In this document: piece after piece, positions 20,727-29,269 of the stretch
Position numbering within the stretch: the first letter of the stretch is position 1
Layout: every line of letters begins with the position of its first letter
Source: Allostella vacuolata
GTDB taxonomy: Bacteria; Pseudomonadota; Alphaproteobacteria; ATCC43930; Allostellaceae
Assembly: GCA_006739055.1 (NCBI GenBank)
Contig: AP019702.1
Coordinates: forward strand, 682,501 to 746,500
DNA length: 64,000 nucleotides
Reading direction: 5' to 3'
Position numbers and translations under genes: made by a program
The notes under the pieces: generated by a model
Database searches by the model: none
What the model saw: the letters and a program-made list of their open reading frames with translations, nothing else
Told to the model about the DNA's origin: nothing

Positions 20727-22418
20727 ATGAGTGACGGTTGGCGCGCCCGCGCCGGGACCAGCTTTGCCTGCGAGAAGCGCCCGGGCGTCGGCACGCGGGG
20801 CATGGTCGTGACCAATCACCCGCTCGCCTCGGCGGCCGGCGCGGAGATGCTGGCGGCCGGCGGCAACGCCATCGACGCGGCGATCGCGTCGTTCTTCACC
20901 CTGACGGTGGTGGAGCCGATGATGGTCGGCATCCTCGGCGGCGGCATGGCGCATATCCGCCTCGCCGACGGCACCCACCGGGTGATCGACGGCCAGGCCT
21001 ATGCCCCCGCCGCGGCCACGCCCGACCTCTACCGCCCGGTGTCCGACACGCTGCCCAACTACCTCGACACCGAAGGGCGCGAGAACGCCGTCGGCCCCAG
21101 GTCCGTCTGCGTGCCGGGCAACCTCAAGGCCTGGTGCGAGACGCTGGCGCGGTTCGGCACGATGCCGCTGGCCGACGTCATGGAGCCGGCGATCCGCCAC
21201 GCCTCGCGCGGCTTCCGCACCACCCCCTATCTGTGGGAATGCGCCTCGGACGCGGCCCCCGACCTGGCCCGGGATCCGGGCATCGCCGCGCTCTTCCTGC
21301 CGGGCGGCCTGCCGATCACGGCCGGCTCGCGCCTCGTCATGGGCGACTATGCCGAGACGCTGCGGACCATCGCCCAGGAGGGGCCGGGCGCGGTCTATGG
21401 CGGGGCGATCGGCCAGGTCATCGCCGACCATTTCGCGAAGGCCGGCGGCATCCTCTCCATGGCCGACCTCGCGGGCTATGGGACGATCGAGCGGGCACCC
21501 GTGCGCGGCACCTATCGCGGGTTCGAGATCGTCGGCCCGCCGCCGCCCTCCTCGGGCGGCGTGCACATCGTCCAGATGCTGAACATCCTGGAAGGGTTCG
21601 ATATCGGCCAGCTCGGCTTCGGCACGGCCGAGACGCTGCACCTCCTGGCCGAGGCGCTGAAGATCGCCTTCGCCGACCGCAAGGCCGCCACCGCCGACCC
21701 GGCCTTCACCCCGGTGCCGGTCGACCGGCTGATCGACAAGGGCTACGCCGCCGAGCGGCGCGGCCGCATCGACCCGGCCCGCGCCCAGGTCTGGGGGCCG
21801 GGGGTGGTCTCGTCGGAATCCGCCAACACCACCCACCTGACGGTGGCCGACGCGGCCGGCAACGTCGTCGCCTCGACCCAGACCATCAACAGCCTGTTCG
21901 GCGCCCGCTTTGTCGTGCCCGGCACCGGCATCATCCCCAACAACTACATGTACCTGTTCGACCCGCATCCCGGCTTCACCCAGTCGATCGCGCCGGGCAA
22001 GCGGGTGACCAGCTCCATGTCGCCCCTGATCGTGCTGAAGGACGGCCAGCCCGCCTTCGCGCTCGGCCTGCCGGGCGGCCTGCGCATCTTCGGCTCGGCC
22101 ATGCAGGCGGTGGTCAACCTGATCGACCACGGCATGGCGCTGCAGGAGGCGGTCGAGGCGCCGCGCCTGTGGACCCAGGGCGGCCCGGTCGAGGTCGAGG
22201 ACGCGGTGCCCGAGGCGGTGCGCGACCAGCTCGCCGCCAAGGGCCACGAGGTCGCCGCCATGCCGCATGTGGCGGGCGGCATGAACGCGATCGCCTTCGG
22301 CCCCGACGGAACGCTGACCGGGGCGGCCTGCTGGCGCGCCGACGGCACCCCGATCGGGGTTGCGGGCGGCCTGGCCCGTGCCAAAGTGCGCTTCTGGCCC
22401 GACCGCCCCAAGAGCTGA
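20727..22418 (+). CDS. ggt: Gamma-glutamyltransferase family protein, 563 aa
   Basis: An Ntn-hydrolase precursor that would cut itself into two subunits. The new N-terminal Thr of the small subunit is Thr368 in SANTTHLTVAD. The start of the large subunit has VVTNHPLASAAGAEMLAAGG, and GILGGGMAHIRL and SSMSPLIVLKDG are also conserved. No signal peptide is seen, unlike periplasmic E. coli GGT. Enzymes of this family move or hydrolyse gamma-glutamyl groups or act as acylases. It is downstream of the aldehyde dehydrogenase and 13 bases before the DUF3297 gene, so the three are probably co-transcribed. Confidence 0.9.
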   Translation: MSDGWRARAGTSFACEKRPGVGTRGMVVTNHPLASAAGAEMLAAGGNAIDAAIASFFTLTVVEPMMVGILGGGMAHIRLADGTHRVIDGQAYAPAAATPDLYRPVSDTLPNYLDTEGRENAVGPRSVCVPGNLKAWCETLARFGTMPLADVMEPAIRHASRGFRTTPYLWECASDAAPDLARDPGIAALFLPGGLPITAGSRLVMGDYAETLRTIAQEGPGAVYGGAIGQVIADHFAKAGGILSMADLAGYGTIERAPVRGTYRGFEIVGPPPPSSGGVHIVQMLNILEGFDIGQLGFGTAETLHLLAEALKIAFADRKAATADPAFTPVPVDRLIDKGYAAERRGRIDPARAQVWGPGVVSSESANTTHLTVADAAGNVVASTQTINSLFGARFVVPGTGIIPNNYMYLFDPHPGFTQSIAPGKRVTSSMSPLIVLKDGQPAFALGLPGGLRIFGSAMQAVVNLIDHGMALQEAVEAPRLWTQGGPVEVEDAVPEAVRDQLAAKGHEVAAMPHVAGGMNAIAFGPDGTLTGAACWRADGTPIGVAGGLARAKVRFWPDRPKS

Positions 22419-22431
22419 GGAACCAAGACCC

Positions 22432-22668
22432 ATGACCGAGACGCCCCCCGACCGGCTGTCGAACAACCCGACCAGCCCCCATCACGACCCGGCGCTCCTG
22501 GAGCGCGGCATCGGCATCCGCTTCAACGGCACCGAGAAGACCAACGTCGAGGAGTATTGCGTCAGCGAGGGCTGGATCCGCGTCGCCGTCGGCAAGACCG
22601 TCGACCGCCGCGGCCACCCGCTGACGATGAAGCTGAAGGGGACGGTGGAGCCCTATTTCCGCACCTGA
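22432..22668 (+). CDS. DUF3297 family protein, 78 aa
   Basis: A small conserved protein recognised by PDRLSNNPTSPHHD at the start and GIGIRFNGTEKTNVEEYC (about residues 24-41), ending KLKGTVEPYFRT. This matches the DUF3297 family of proteobacteria, whose function is unknown. The ATG at 22432 follows GAGGAAC. It ends the plus-strand run; the convergent MFS gene ends 28 bases on. Confidence 0.88.
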   Translation: MTETPPDRLSNNPTSPHHDPALLERGIGIRFNGTEKTNVEEYCVSEGWIRVAVGKTVDRRGHPLTMKLKGTVEPYFRT

Positions 22669-22696
22669 ACGACGGGGCAGCGGGGCGGGGCGGGAC

Positions 22697-23914
22697 CTAT
22701 CTCCGGGTCCCGGCCGCCCCGGTCGGGTCGAGGCGGCGCAGCAACCAGAGGCCGGCCAGCGTGACGGGCGCCAGGTGGCCGAAGGCCAACGCCCATCCGA
22801 GCCCGGTCTCCGGCGCCGCGAGGTCGAGGGCGAGGCCGACGCCGAGCGGCCCGATGAACCCGCCCGCATAGCCGCACATGCTGTGCAGCCCCATCGTCGC
22901 GCCGCGGCGTGACGGCTCGGCCGCCTGGACAGTGCCCGCCGTGAGGGCCGAGCTGTCCAGGTAGATGGCCGCGTTCCAGGCCAGGACGCAGGCGACGGCC
23001 AGCGGGGCCGACACCGACAGCGAGCATCCGGTCGCCAGGGCGAGCACGGCCCCGCCGCCCATGGCGGCCGCGACGACGCGCCGACGGCCGAAATACTGTG
23101 CGGTCTCGTTGCCGGAGATCGAGACGAGGATGCCGAGCAGGCCCGCCGCGGTGAACAACAGGCTGGGCGCGGGCAGCCAGGCGGGGGCGCCGTGCAGGGC
23201 GATGGCGGCAGCCATGAAGGTAACCCCCCAGGCGCGAAGTGCCGCGAGCTCCCAGGTATGCACGGTGTACCCGACGATCCAGGCCATGGCGGCGCGGTTG
23301 CGCAGCACCGGGCGGAAGTCGAGCAGGCGTCCGGGCGTGCCCGTGCCGTGTCGTGGCGGGATCGCGCCCGGCATGGCGATCAGGCCGAGCAGGAAGGCGA
23401 TGGCGGCCGCCGCCGCGCCGAACAGGAACGCCGCCCGGGGGCCGGCGGCCGCATCGAGTGCGCCGGCGATCGAGAAGGAGGCGGCGCCGGCGATGCCGAT
23501 CCCCGCCGCATGCCAGGTGACGGCACGCGATTGCGCCGGTCCCGCCAGCTGGTCCGCGATCGCCTTCAGGCCCGGCATGTAGCAGCCAGCCCAGCCGACC
23601 CCGGCCACAGCGCGCAGGGCGAGCGCGCTCCAGAAACTGTCCGCGACGAGCGCGAAGCCGAGATGGGACAGGGCCGTCAGTCCCGTCCCCACCAGGTAGA
23701 CGCGGCGCGCCGGAACACGGTCGGTCAGCGCGACCAGCACCGGCACGGTCACCACATAGGCGGCGAAGAAGGCACCGACCAGCCAGCCGGCCTCCGTCGC
23801 CGTCAGCGACCAGCGCGCGATGAATTGTGGCAGCAGCGCCGGCAGGGTGAACGCGCCGATCTGCGCCAGGACCTGGGCCGCGACGATGGCGGCCGCACGA
23901 CGGATCCCGGTCAA
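22697..23914 (-). CDS. Major facilitator superfamily transporter, 405 aa, probable TTG start
   Basis: About twelve hydrophobic helices with the MFS layout: first helix AAAIVAAQVLAQIGAFTLPALL, the loop-2 motif VALTDRVPARRVYL, and a central cytoplasmic loop near residue 200 (GTGTPGRLLDFRP). No ATG fits the N-terminus; a TTG at 23914 is preceded by AGAAGG at good spacing and overlaps the upstream flavoprotein stop as TTGA. Substrate unknown. Being coupled to an ArsO-like flavoprotein and a cupin, it may export the product of that enzyme. Confidence 0.88.
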   Translation of the reverse strand: MTGIRRAAAIVAAQVLAQIGAFTLPALLPQFIARWSLTATEAGWLVGAFFAAYVVTVPVLVALTDRVPARRVYLVGTGLTALSHLGFALVADSFWSALALRAVAGVGWAGCYMPGLKAIADQLAGPAQSRAVTWHAAGIGIAGAASFSIAGALDAAAGPRAAFLFGAAAAAIAFLLGLIAMPGAIPPRHGTGTPGRLLDFRPVLRNRAAMAWIVGYTVHTWELAALRAWGVTFMAAAIALHGAPAWLPAPSLLFTAAGLLGILVSISGNETAQYFGRRRVVAAAMGGGAVLALATGCSLSVSAPLAVACVLAWNAAIYLDSSALTAGTVQAAEPSRRGATMGLHSMCGYAGGFIGPLGVGLALDLAAPETGLGWALAFGHLAPVTLAGLWLLRRLDPTGAAGTRR

Positions 23915-24999
23915 GGAATTGCCTTCTGGCCTGCAGCCCGATCCGCTCCGACCATTCCCGCGATCTCCTGCACCGCCTGGCGGGCCGCCCGGGTGATGCC
24001 GGCCAGCGTCGCCGAGGCCGGACCGGTCCAGTCGCCATACCCGACCAGCCAGAGCCGAGGTTCCCCAAGGCACCGGCTGCCCGCAACCTCGACCGTTCCG
24101 TCGGCCTGCACCACGCCGAGCGGGGCCAGGTGGTCGAGGTCCGGCCGGAAGCCGGTGCACCAGATGATGGCATCGACCGGGCTGCGCGTGCCGTCCGGCC
24201 AGACCACCCCGTCGGGCTCCAGGGCGACGAAGGGACGCCGGCTGGAGAGTACGCCCCGATCCCGGGCCGCCCGGACGGGCGGAACCATGACGATGTCCCC
24301 GAGCCCTCCGGCGGGCGCGTCGGGCGTCCGGCCGTCGAGGACCGCCCGGACCCGGGCCGAGGCGCGCTCGAACAGGATCCTGCCGTCCACCTCGTCCGGC
24401 AGGAAGCGGGGGGCGTCCGGGGTGACCCAGGTCGCGTCCGCGCACGCCGACAGCTCGGCCAGGATCTGCGCCCCGGAATTGCCGCCGCCGACCACCAGGA
24501 CCCGTTGCCCGGCAAACGCGTCCGGCGCGCGATACTGCGAGGAATGGATCTGGCGGCCGCGAAAGCGCTCCGATCCGGGATGGCGGGGCACGAAGGGCCG
24601 TCCCGCCCCGCCGGTGGCGCTGACCACGGCGTCCGCCGTCCAGCGGCCGGCGGTCGTCTCGATCGCCAAGCCGCCGTCCTGCCGGGTCACTGCCAGGACA
24701 CGGACGGGGCGGCGGATCGGGAGCCGGTATCGCTCCTCGTATGCGGCCAGGTACCGGACGACGTCGTCGCGGCCGGGGTAGCCGCCGGCGGCATGGGGCA
24801 TGGCCCAGCCGGGCAGCGAGCTCCATTGCGCCGGCGAGAAGAGCCGGAGCGAGTCCCACATGTCCGGCCATGCGCCGCCCGGGCGGTCATGGGCATCGAG
24901 GATCTCGAAGTCGAGGTCGAGCCGGCGGAGAAAGTAGCCGACCGCCAGGCCGGACTGGCCCCCGCCGATGACGACGACCGGGCGTGCGGCATCCGTCAT
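23911..24999 (-). CDS. ArsO-like flavin-dependent monooxygenase, 362 aa
   Basis: A two-dinucleotide-domain flavoprotein: FAD site VVIGGGQSGLAVGYFLRR (about residues 8-25) and NAD(P)H site VLVVGGGNSGAQ (about 160-171). SLRLFSPAQWSSLPGW and IIWCTGFRPDLDHL are strongly like the ArsO proteins of arsenic-resistance operons. No arsR, arsC or arsenite pump is present, so a role in arsenic is not supported here. Start ATG at 24999 overlaps the cupin stop by 4 bases; the stop overlaps the MFS start by 4 bases. Confidence 0.85.
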   Translation of the reverse strand: MTDAARPVVVIGGGQSGLAVGYFLRRLDLDFEILDAHDRPGGAWPDMWDSLRLFSPAQWSSLPGWAMPHAAGGYPGRDDVVRYLAAYEERYRLPIRRPVRVLAVTRQDGGLAIETTAGRWTADAVVSATGGAGRPFVPRHPGSERFRGRQIHSSQYRAPDAFAGQRVLVVGGGNSGAQILAELSACADATWVTPDAPRFLPDEVDGRILFERASARVRAVLDGRTPDAPAGGLGDIVMVPPVRAARDRGVLSSRRPFVALEPDGVVWPDGTRSPVDAIIWCTGFRPDLDHLAPLGVVQADGTVEVAGSRCLGEPRLWLVGYGDWTGPASATLAGITRAARQAVQEIAGMVGADRAAGQKAIP

Positions 25000-25397
25000 G
25001 GCAGCTCCGGGCTGGGCAGGGCGGATTGCTCGATCATCGGCTCTCCGGCCGGTGCGGGCGCCAGCGCCGGGTCGATGAAGAGCGCCAGCCAGACGGTGGG
25101 CTGCCCGGGGTCGGTCCAGGCGACGCGGTGGCGGCAGCCGGCCGGCAGGAAGACCGCGTCCCCGGGGCCGAGGTCGCGGTCGGCCGGCTCGCCTGCCACG
25201 GTGAGGCGGGCGCGGCCGGCCAGCACGGCCACCCACTCCGCCTCGGCCTGCTCGTACCAGAAGCCCTCGGGCGAGGCCTGACCCAGGGACAGGATGCGCT
25301 CCAGCCGGACGCCCTGGGCGTTGAGCAATGGTTCCATGCGCTCGGCCTGGCGGGTGGCGGTGTTTGTGACGAGCAGGTTGCAGGTGGGCGGCGGCAT
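24996..25397 (-). CDS. Cupin-domain protein, 133 aa
   Basis: A single-cupin protein with AEWVAVLAGRARLTVAG and LGPGDAVFLPAGCRHRVAWT, the two conserved cupin stretches; the His in CRHRV is one metal-ligand candidate. The protein could be a small metal enzyme or a sensor. First gene of a minus-strand operon (cupin, flavoprotein, MFS). Its start is 96 bases from the divergent ThDP enzyme; that gap shows no obvious operator. Confidence 0.85.
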   Translation of the reverse strand: MPPPTCNLLVTNTATRQAERMEPLLNAQGVRLERILSLGQASPEGFWYEQAEAEWVAVLAGRARLTVAGEPADRDLGPGDAVFLPAGCRHRVAWTDPGQPTVWLALFIDPALAPAPAGEPMIEQSALPSPELP

Positions 25398-25493
25398 CGG
25401 CGATCTTCTTTCCGCGGATTTCGCTGTAGGCTGGCGATCGGGCCCGGTTCCAGGGCCGCTGGCAACCCCGCAAGAAACGGACGCTATCCGGCG

Positions 25494-27098
25494 ATGACGC
25501 CCCTCGATGCCCTGATCTCTTCCCTATCCCGCCGCGGCGTGCGGCGCATCTTCGGCGTGCCCGGCGGGGAAACCAGCCTGGACGCGATCGCGGCGGCCGC
25601 CGCCCGCGGCATCGACTTCGTGCTGGCCCGGCACGAGACGGGTGCCGCCCTGATGGCGCTCGCCACCGCCGAGGTGACGGGGGCGCCCGGCGTGGTGCTG
25701 ACGACGCGGGGCCCCGGCCTCGCCAATGCGGTCAACGGCATCGCCTGCGCGGCGCTGGAGCGGGCCCCGCTCTGCGTCGTCTCCGACGGGTTCACGGCCG
25801 ACCATCGCCGCTTCGTCAGCCACCAGTTCTTCGAGCACGCGGCCATGCTGGCGCCGATCGCCAAGGGGTCGAGCCGGCTCGACGAGGCCGATGCGGGCGC
25901 CGCGGTGGAGCGGCTGCTCGACCGGGCGATGGCCGCCCCGGCGGGGGTGGTCCATTTCGACGTGACCGGCGATGCCGCGCGCCGCCAGGTGCCGCCGGCC
26001 GAGCCAGCCGCGCCCGAGCGCGCCGCGCTGGACCACGAGGCCGTGGCGACCGCGCGCGACCTCCTGGCGCGTTCGGTGCGGCCGATCGTGCTGTGCGGGT
26101 TGGAGGCGGCGGGCGACCCGGCGCTCGCCCGGGCCGTGCGCCGGTTCGTGGAGCGGACCGGCTGTCCGGCGCTCGTCACCTACAAGGCCAAGGGCGTCGT
26201 CGCCGACGACGACCCGGCCTATGTCGGGCTCTTCACCGGCGGCTCGCTGGAGGCGGCCGTGGTCGCCGCCGCCGACCTCGTCCTCGCGGTCGGGCTCGAC
26301 CCGGTCGAGCTGATCCCGCAGCCCTGGCGCTATGCGGCGCCGGTGGTCGAGATCGCCCGGCGCGCCTTCCCGCTGCGCTACGTCGAGCCGGCCGCCGGCC
26401 TCCACGGCGACCCCGCCGCCGCCCTGGCGGAACTGGCCGGCGCCGCCGGCCGGTCGGCCTGGACCGTGGCGGAGATCGCGGGATTCCGGCAGGCGATGCG
26501 GGCCCGGCTGGCCTGGACCGGCGACGGCGCGCTCACCCCGCCCGCCATCGTCGAGACGGCCCAGGCGGTGGCCGACGAACTCGGGCTCGATGCCCGCGCG
26601 ACGGTCGATGCCGGGGCGCACATGTTCTCCGCCACCGCCCTGTGGCGGGCCCGCCGGCCGCGCGACCTGCTGATCTCCAACGGACTGTCGACCATGGGCT
26701 TCGCGCTGCCGGCCGCGATCGGCGCCGCCCTGGCCGAGCCGGACCGGCCGGTCGTCGCCTTCACCGGCGATGGCGGGCTGGCGATGGGGCTGGGCGAGCT
26801 GGCGACGGCGGTCCAGGCGGGCGCGCGCATCGTCGTGGTCGTCTTCAACGATGCCTCCCTGTCGCTCATCGACATCAAGCAGCGCCACCGCCAGATGCGG
26901 CGCGACGGGGTGGCGCTGGGCCGCGCCGACTTCGCGGCCGTGGCCGCGGGGCTGGGGATGCGCGCCTGGCGTGCGGCCGGGCCGGACGAGTACCGCGCCG
27001 CCCTCGGCGCGGCGTTCCAGGGCGAGGGGCCGGCCCTGATCGACGTCGCGGTTTCGCCCGACGGCTATCTCGACCAGATGCTGGCGCTGCGCGGGTGA
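25494..27098 (+). CDS. Acetolactate synthase-like ThDP-dependent enzyme, 534 aa
   Basis: The three-domain layout of the acetolactate synthase/benzoylformate decarboxylase family: an N-terminal pyrimidine domain with the catalytic Glu48 in LARHETGAAL, a central domain, and a C-terminal pyrophosphate domain with GDGGLAMGLGELATAVQAG and VVFNDASLSLID, the ThDP/Mg motif. Family members act on 2-keto acids by decarboxylation or carboligation. It is not a biosynthetic IlvB by context, since no small subunit is nearby. The ATG at 25494 was chosen because the FGVPGG motif follows at the normal distance. Its stop overlaps the GNAT start as GTGA. Confidence 0.9.
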   Translation: MTPLDALISSLSRRGVRRIFGVPGGETSLDAIAAAAARGIDFVLARHETGAALMALATAEVTGAPGVVLTTRGPGLANAVNGIACAALERAPLCVVSDGFTADHRRFVSHQFFEHAAMLAPIAKGSSRLDEADAGAAVERLLDRAMAAPAGVVHFDVTGDAARRQVPPAEPAAPERAALDHEAVATARDLLARSVRPIVLCGLEAAGDPALARAVRRFVERTGCPALVTYKAKGVVADDDPAYVGLFTGGSLEAAVVAAADLVLAVGLDPVELIPQPWRYAAPVVEIARRAFPLRYVEPAAGLHGDPAAALAELAGAAGRSAWTVAEIAGFRQAMRARLAWTGDGALTPPAIVETAQAVADELGLDARATVDAGAHMFSATALWRARRPRDLLISNGLSTMGFALPAAIGAALAEPDRPVVAFTGDGGLAMGLGELATAVQAGARIVVVVFNDASLSLIDIKQRHRQMRRDGVALGRADFAAVAAGLGMRAWRAAGPDEYRAALGAAFQGEGPALIDVAVSPDGYLDQMLALRG

Positions 27099-27547
27099 GG
27101 CGCCCCCCGACGATCGTGCTGGAGGCGATCGGCCGCGACAATCTGGACGACGTCCTGGCCCTGCGCACGGCGCGCGACCAGCGCCGCTTCGTCGCCGACA
27201 ACGCCACCTCGCTGGCGCTGGCCTATGCCCTGCCGGAGTGCGTGCCGCGCGCGGTGCGCTCCGCGCCGGGGCTGGTCGGCTTCGTCATGTGGGCGCTCGA
27301 CCGCGACGATTCCTGCCCGTGGATCTACCGGCTGATGATCGATCGCCGGCGCCAGGGCCGGGGCTATGGCCGGGCGACCGTCCAGGCGGCACTGGCCGCG
27401 ATCGCCGCCAGCTGGCCCGACCGGCCGCGGGTGCGGATCGGCGTCCATCCGGAGAACGCCGACGCGATCAATCTCTACCGCTCCACCGGCTTCGTCGATC
27501 GCGGCATGCTCGGCCGCGAGATCCTGATGGAGCGGCTGCTGCCCTGA
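27095..27547 (+). CDS. GNAT-family N-acetyltransferase, 150 aa, GTG start
   Basis: A short GNAT with the acetyl-CoA-binding loop RRRQGRGYGRATVQAALAA (about residues 81-99) and the late motif NLYRSTGFV. The sequence pattern (VGFVMWAL, MIDRRRQGRGYG) resembles spermidine-type acetyltransferases, but the substrate is not certain. The GTG start at 27095 overlaps the previous stop by 4 bases (GTGA). The gene ends one base before the convergent FAD-monooxygenase. Confidence 0.85.
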   Translation: MRRPPTIVLEAIGRDNLDDVLALRTARDQRRFVADNATSLALAYALPECVPRAVRSAPGLVGFVMWALDRDDSCPWIYRLMIDRRRQGRGYGRATVQAALAAIAASWPDRPRVRIGVHPENADAINLYRSTGFVDRGMLGREILMERLLP

Positions 27548-27548
27548 G

Positions 27549-28793
27549 CTACCAGCGCTCCAGGCCGGTCGACACTGCGGTCTCGGTCATCACCGCCTCG
27601 GGCGAGCGGTGGCGCTCGGCCTGGGCGCGTTCGTCGTCCGACAGGACCTGGGCCTGCATGTAGGCGCCGAGATGGCGGGCGCGGCGGATGACGCGGGCGC
27701 CGTATTCCCGGCGCTCCGCATCGTACGCGGCGAGGGCGGCGTCGATGTCCGGAGCGGTGCCGAGCGCGCGGACCAGGGCCATGGCGTCGCCCGCGGCCTT
27801 GGTCACGCCCATGCCGACATGGGGCCGGGCGACGAAGGCGGCGTCGCCCAGAAGGGCGACCCGGCCGACCGCCATCGCCGGCGTCTCCAGGTCGAAGATC
27901 GCCTGCAGGAACGGGCTGCGGGTGCGGCGCACCGCCTCGGCGAACTCCGGCGCCAGCAACTGGTCGGCGTCGGCCCGCATCCCGGCGATGACATCCTCCC
28001 GGATACGGTGCGGCGGGATGGCGGTGCCGTAGTCGCGCCCGTCGGCGCTGGTGAAGAGGTGGCGCAGGCCGGTCTCGCGGTCGACCGGCCGGTACCAGAC
28101 GAAGTTGAAGCGCCGGTGGCCGGGGCGGATATCCTCGTTGGCGCCGGCGACCGGGTAGCCCAGCATCTGTTCCCGCGGCGGCAGGCAGAAGGCGACATGG
28201 CGCAGCAGCCGGTCGTGGGCGGCGGGCGACAGCTCGTCCTCGTCGACCAGCCCGCGCCAGGCGCAATAGCCGGCATAGGCCGGCTCGGCTGACGGCAGGA
28301 GCTGGCGGCGCGCCGTCGACAGGATGCCGTCGGCGGCCACCAGCAGGTCGCCCGTCTCCGCCGTGCCGTCGGCGAAATGCGCGGTCACCCGGCCCGGCGC
28401 CTGGTCGATCCGCGCCAGCGCCTTGCCGTGGCGGTAGATGCCGTCGGGACAGGCGGCCCGCAGGAAGCGGTAGGCCCGCCCCCAGGATGTCAGGATCTGC
28501 GGCAGTTCCATCCGGCAGAGGGCGGTGCCGTCGCGGTCGAGCACGATCCGCCCCTCGACCTCGACCCCCAGCGCGTCGCCCGGGTCGGCGCCGGCCGCCA
28601 CCATCGCCTCGTGCAGCTCCGGGTGGGTGACGATCCCCGCCCCGCGTGAGGCCAGCGCCTCGCCGGCGCGCTCGCAGATCACCACCTCCCAGCCGGCCCG
28701 GCGCAGCAGCAGCCCGGCGAAGAGCCCACCCATGGAACCGCCGACGACGATCGCGCGGCGCCCCCCTGCCTCGGTCCCCCCTGCCTCGGTCAT
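27549..28793 (-). CDS. FAD-dependent aromatic hydroxylase, 414 aa (2,6-dihydroxypyridine 3-hydroxylase-like)
   Basis: A group A flavoprotein monooxygenase. VVGGSMGGLFAGLLLRRAGW (about residues 15-34) binds FAD, LLVAADGILSTAR is the DG motif that contacts FAD and NAD(P)H, and VALLGDAAFVARPHVGMGVT is the GD motif. The SRGAGIVTHPEL and GYPVAGANE segments recall 2,6-dihydroxypyridine 3-hydroxylase-type enzymes, so a hydroxylated N-heteroaromatic is a possible substrate. It is five bases downstream of the VOC gene and appears co-transcribed with it, under the operator at 29250-29269. Confidence 0.85.
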   Translation of the reverse strand: MTEAGGTEAGGRRAIVVGGSMGGLFAGLLLRRAGWEVVICERAGEALASRGAGIVTHPELHEAMVAAGADPGDALGVEVEGRIVLDRDGTALCRMELPQILTSWGRAYRFLRAACPDGIYRHGKALARIDQAPGRVTAHFADGTAETGDLLVAADGILSTARRQLLPSAEPAYAGYCAWRGLVDEDELSPAAHDRLLRHVAFCLPPREQMLGYPVAGANEDIRPGHRRFNFVWYRPVDRETGLRHLFTSADGRDYGTAIPPHRIREDVIAGMRADADQLLAPEFAEAVRRTRSPFLQAIFDLETPAMAVGRVALLGDAAFVARPHVGMGVTKAAGDAMALVRALGTAPDIDAALAAYDAERREYGARVIRRARHLGAYMQAQVLSDDERAQAERHRSPEAVMTETAVSTGLERW

Positions 28794-28798
28794 GCCGG

Positions 28799-29233
28799 TC
28801 ACTCCGCCGCGGCCGGGGCCTCGGCGGCGGCGAAGTTCAGCTCGATGGTGATGCCGTTCGGGTCGTCGACGAAGATCTGGTAGAGGCCGAGCGAGGGCAC
28901 CCGGCGGTGACGGGCCTCGAGGCCGCTCTTCTCCAGCCGGGCGACCATCGCCGGCAGGTCGTCGGCGGTGAAGGCGACATGGTCGATCGCGCCGCCGCCC
29001 GACAGGCCGGCCGCATCCTTGGCGCCGAGATAGGCGTCGAGCCCGTCCTTGGCGTCGGTCTCCACGCCGACCAGGTGCAGCACGTCGCGCTCGCCGCAAT
29101 AGAGCCAGTGGCCGGGGAAGTCGAACGGCGGCCGATAGCCGTCGGTCAGGCCGAGCACGTCGCAATAGAAGTCCCGCGTCTCGGCGAGGCGGGTGGTGCG
29201 GACGTTGTAGTGGGCCAGCAGGGTCAGTCCCAT
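28799..29233 (-). CDS. VOC-family (glyoxalase/bleomycin resistance/dioxygenase) protein, 144 aa
   Basis: Two beta-alpha-beta-beta-beta modules of the vicinal oxygen chelate fold: AHYNVRTTRLAETRDFYCDVLGL at the start and AIDHVAFTADDLPAMVARL (about residues 82-100), closing with YQIFVDDPNGITIELNF. The metal ligands would be His8, His85 and Glu131, positions that fit extradiol-type or isomerase members. The ATG at 29233 was preferred over the one at 29245 because GGAGGAG lies six bases before it. First gene of the minus-strand operon with the FAD hydroxylase. Confidence 0.85.
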   Translation of the reverse strand: MGLTLLAHYNVRTTRLAETRDFYCDVLGLTDGYRPPFDFPGHWLYCGERDVLHLVGVETDAKDGLDAYLGAKDAAGLSGGGAIDHVAFTADDLPAMVARLEKSGLEARHRRVPSLGLYQIFVDDPNGITIELNFAAAEAPAAAE

Positions 29234-29249
29234 CGTCTCCTCCATCTCA

Positions 29250-29269
29250 TTGTTTATCGAGCGATAATT
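29250..29269 (-). promoter_or_regulatory. Predicted TetR operator, copy 1
   Basis: Read on the minus strand the site is AATTATCGCTCGATAAACAA. Its core TTATCG-N2-CGATAA (29254-29267) is a perfect palindrome. It sits 17 bases before the VOC start and overlaps the last codons and stop of the tetR gene. It matches copy 2 (30021-30040) at 18 of 20 bases, which is strong evidence for a shared repressor. Confidence 0.8.

Noticed and set aside
23911-24999. An arsenic resistance operon around the ArsO-like gene
   Set aside because: No arsR, arsB/acr3, arsC, arsH or arsM gene is present nearby.
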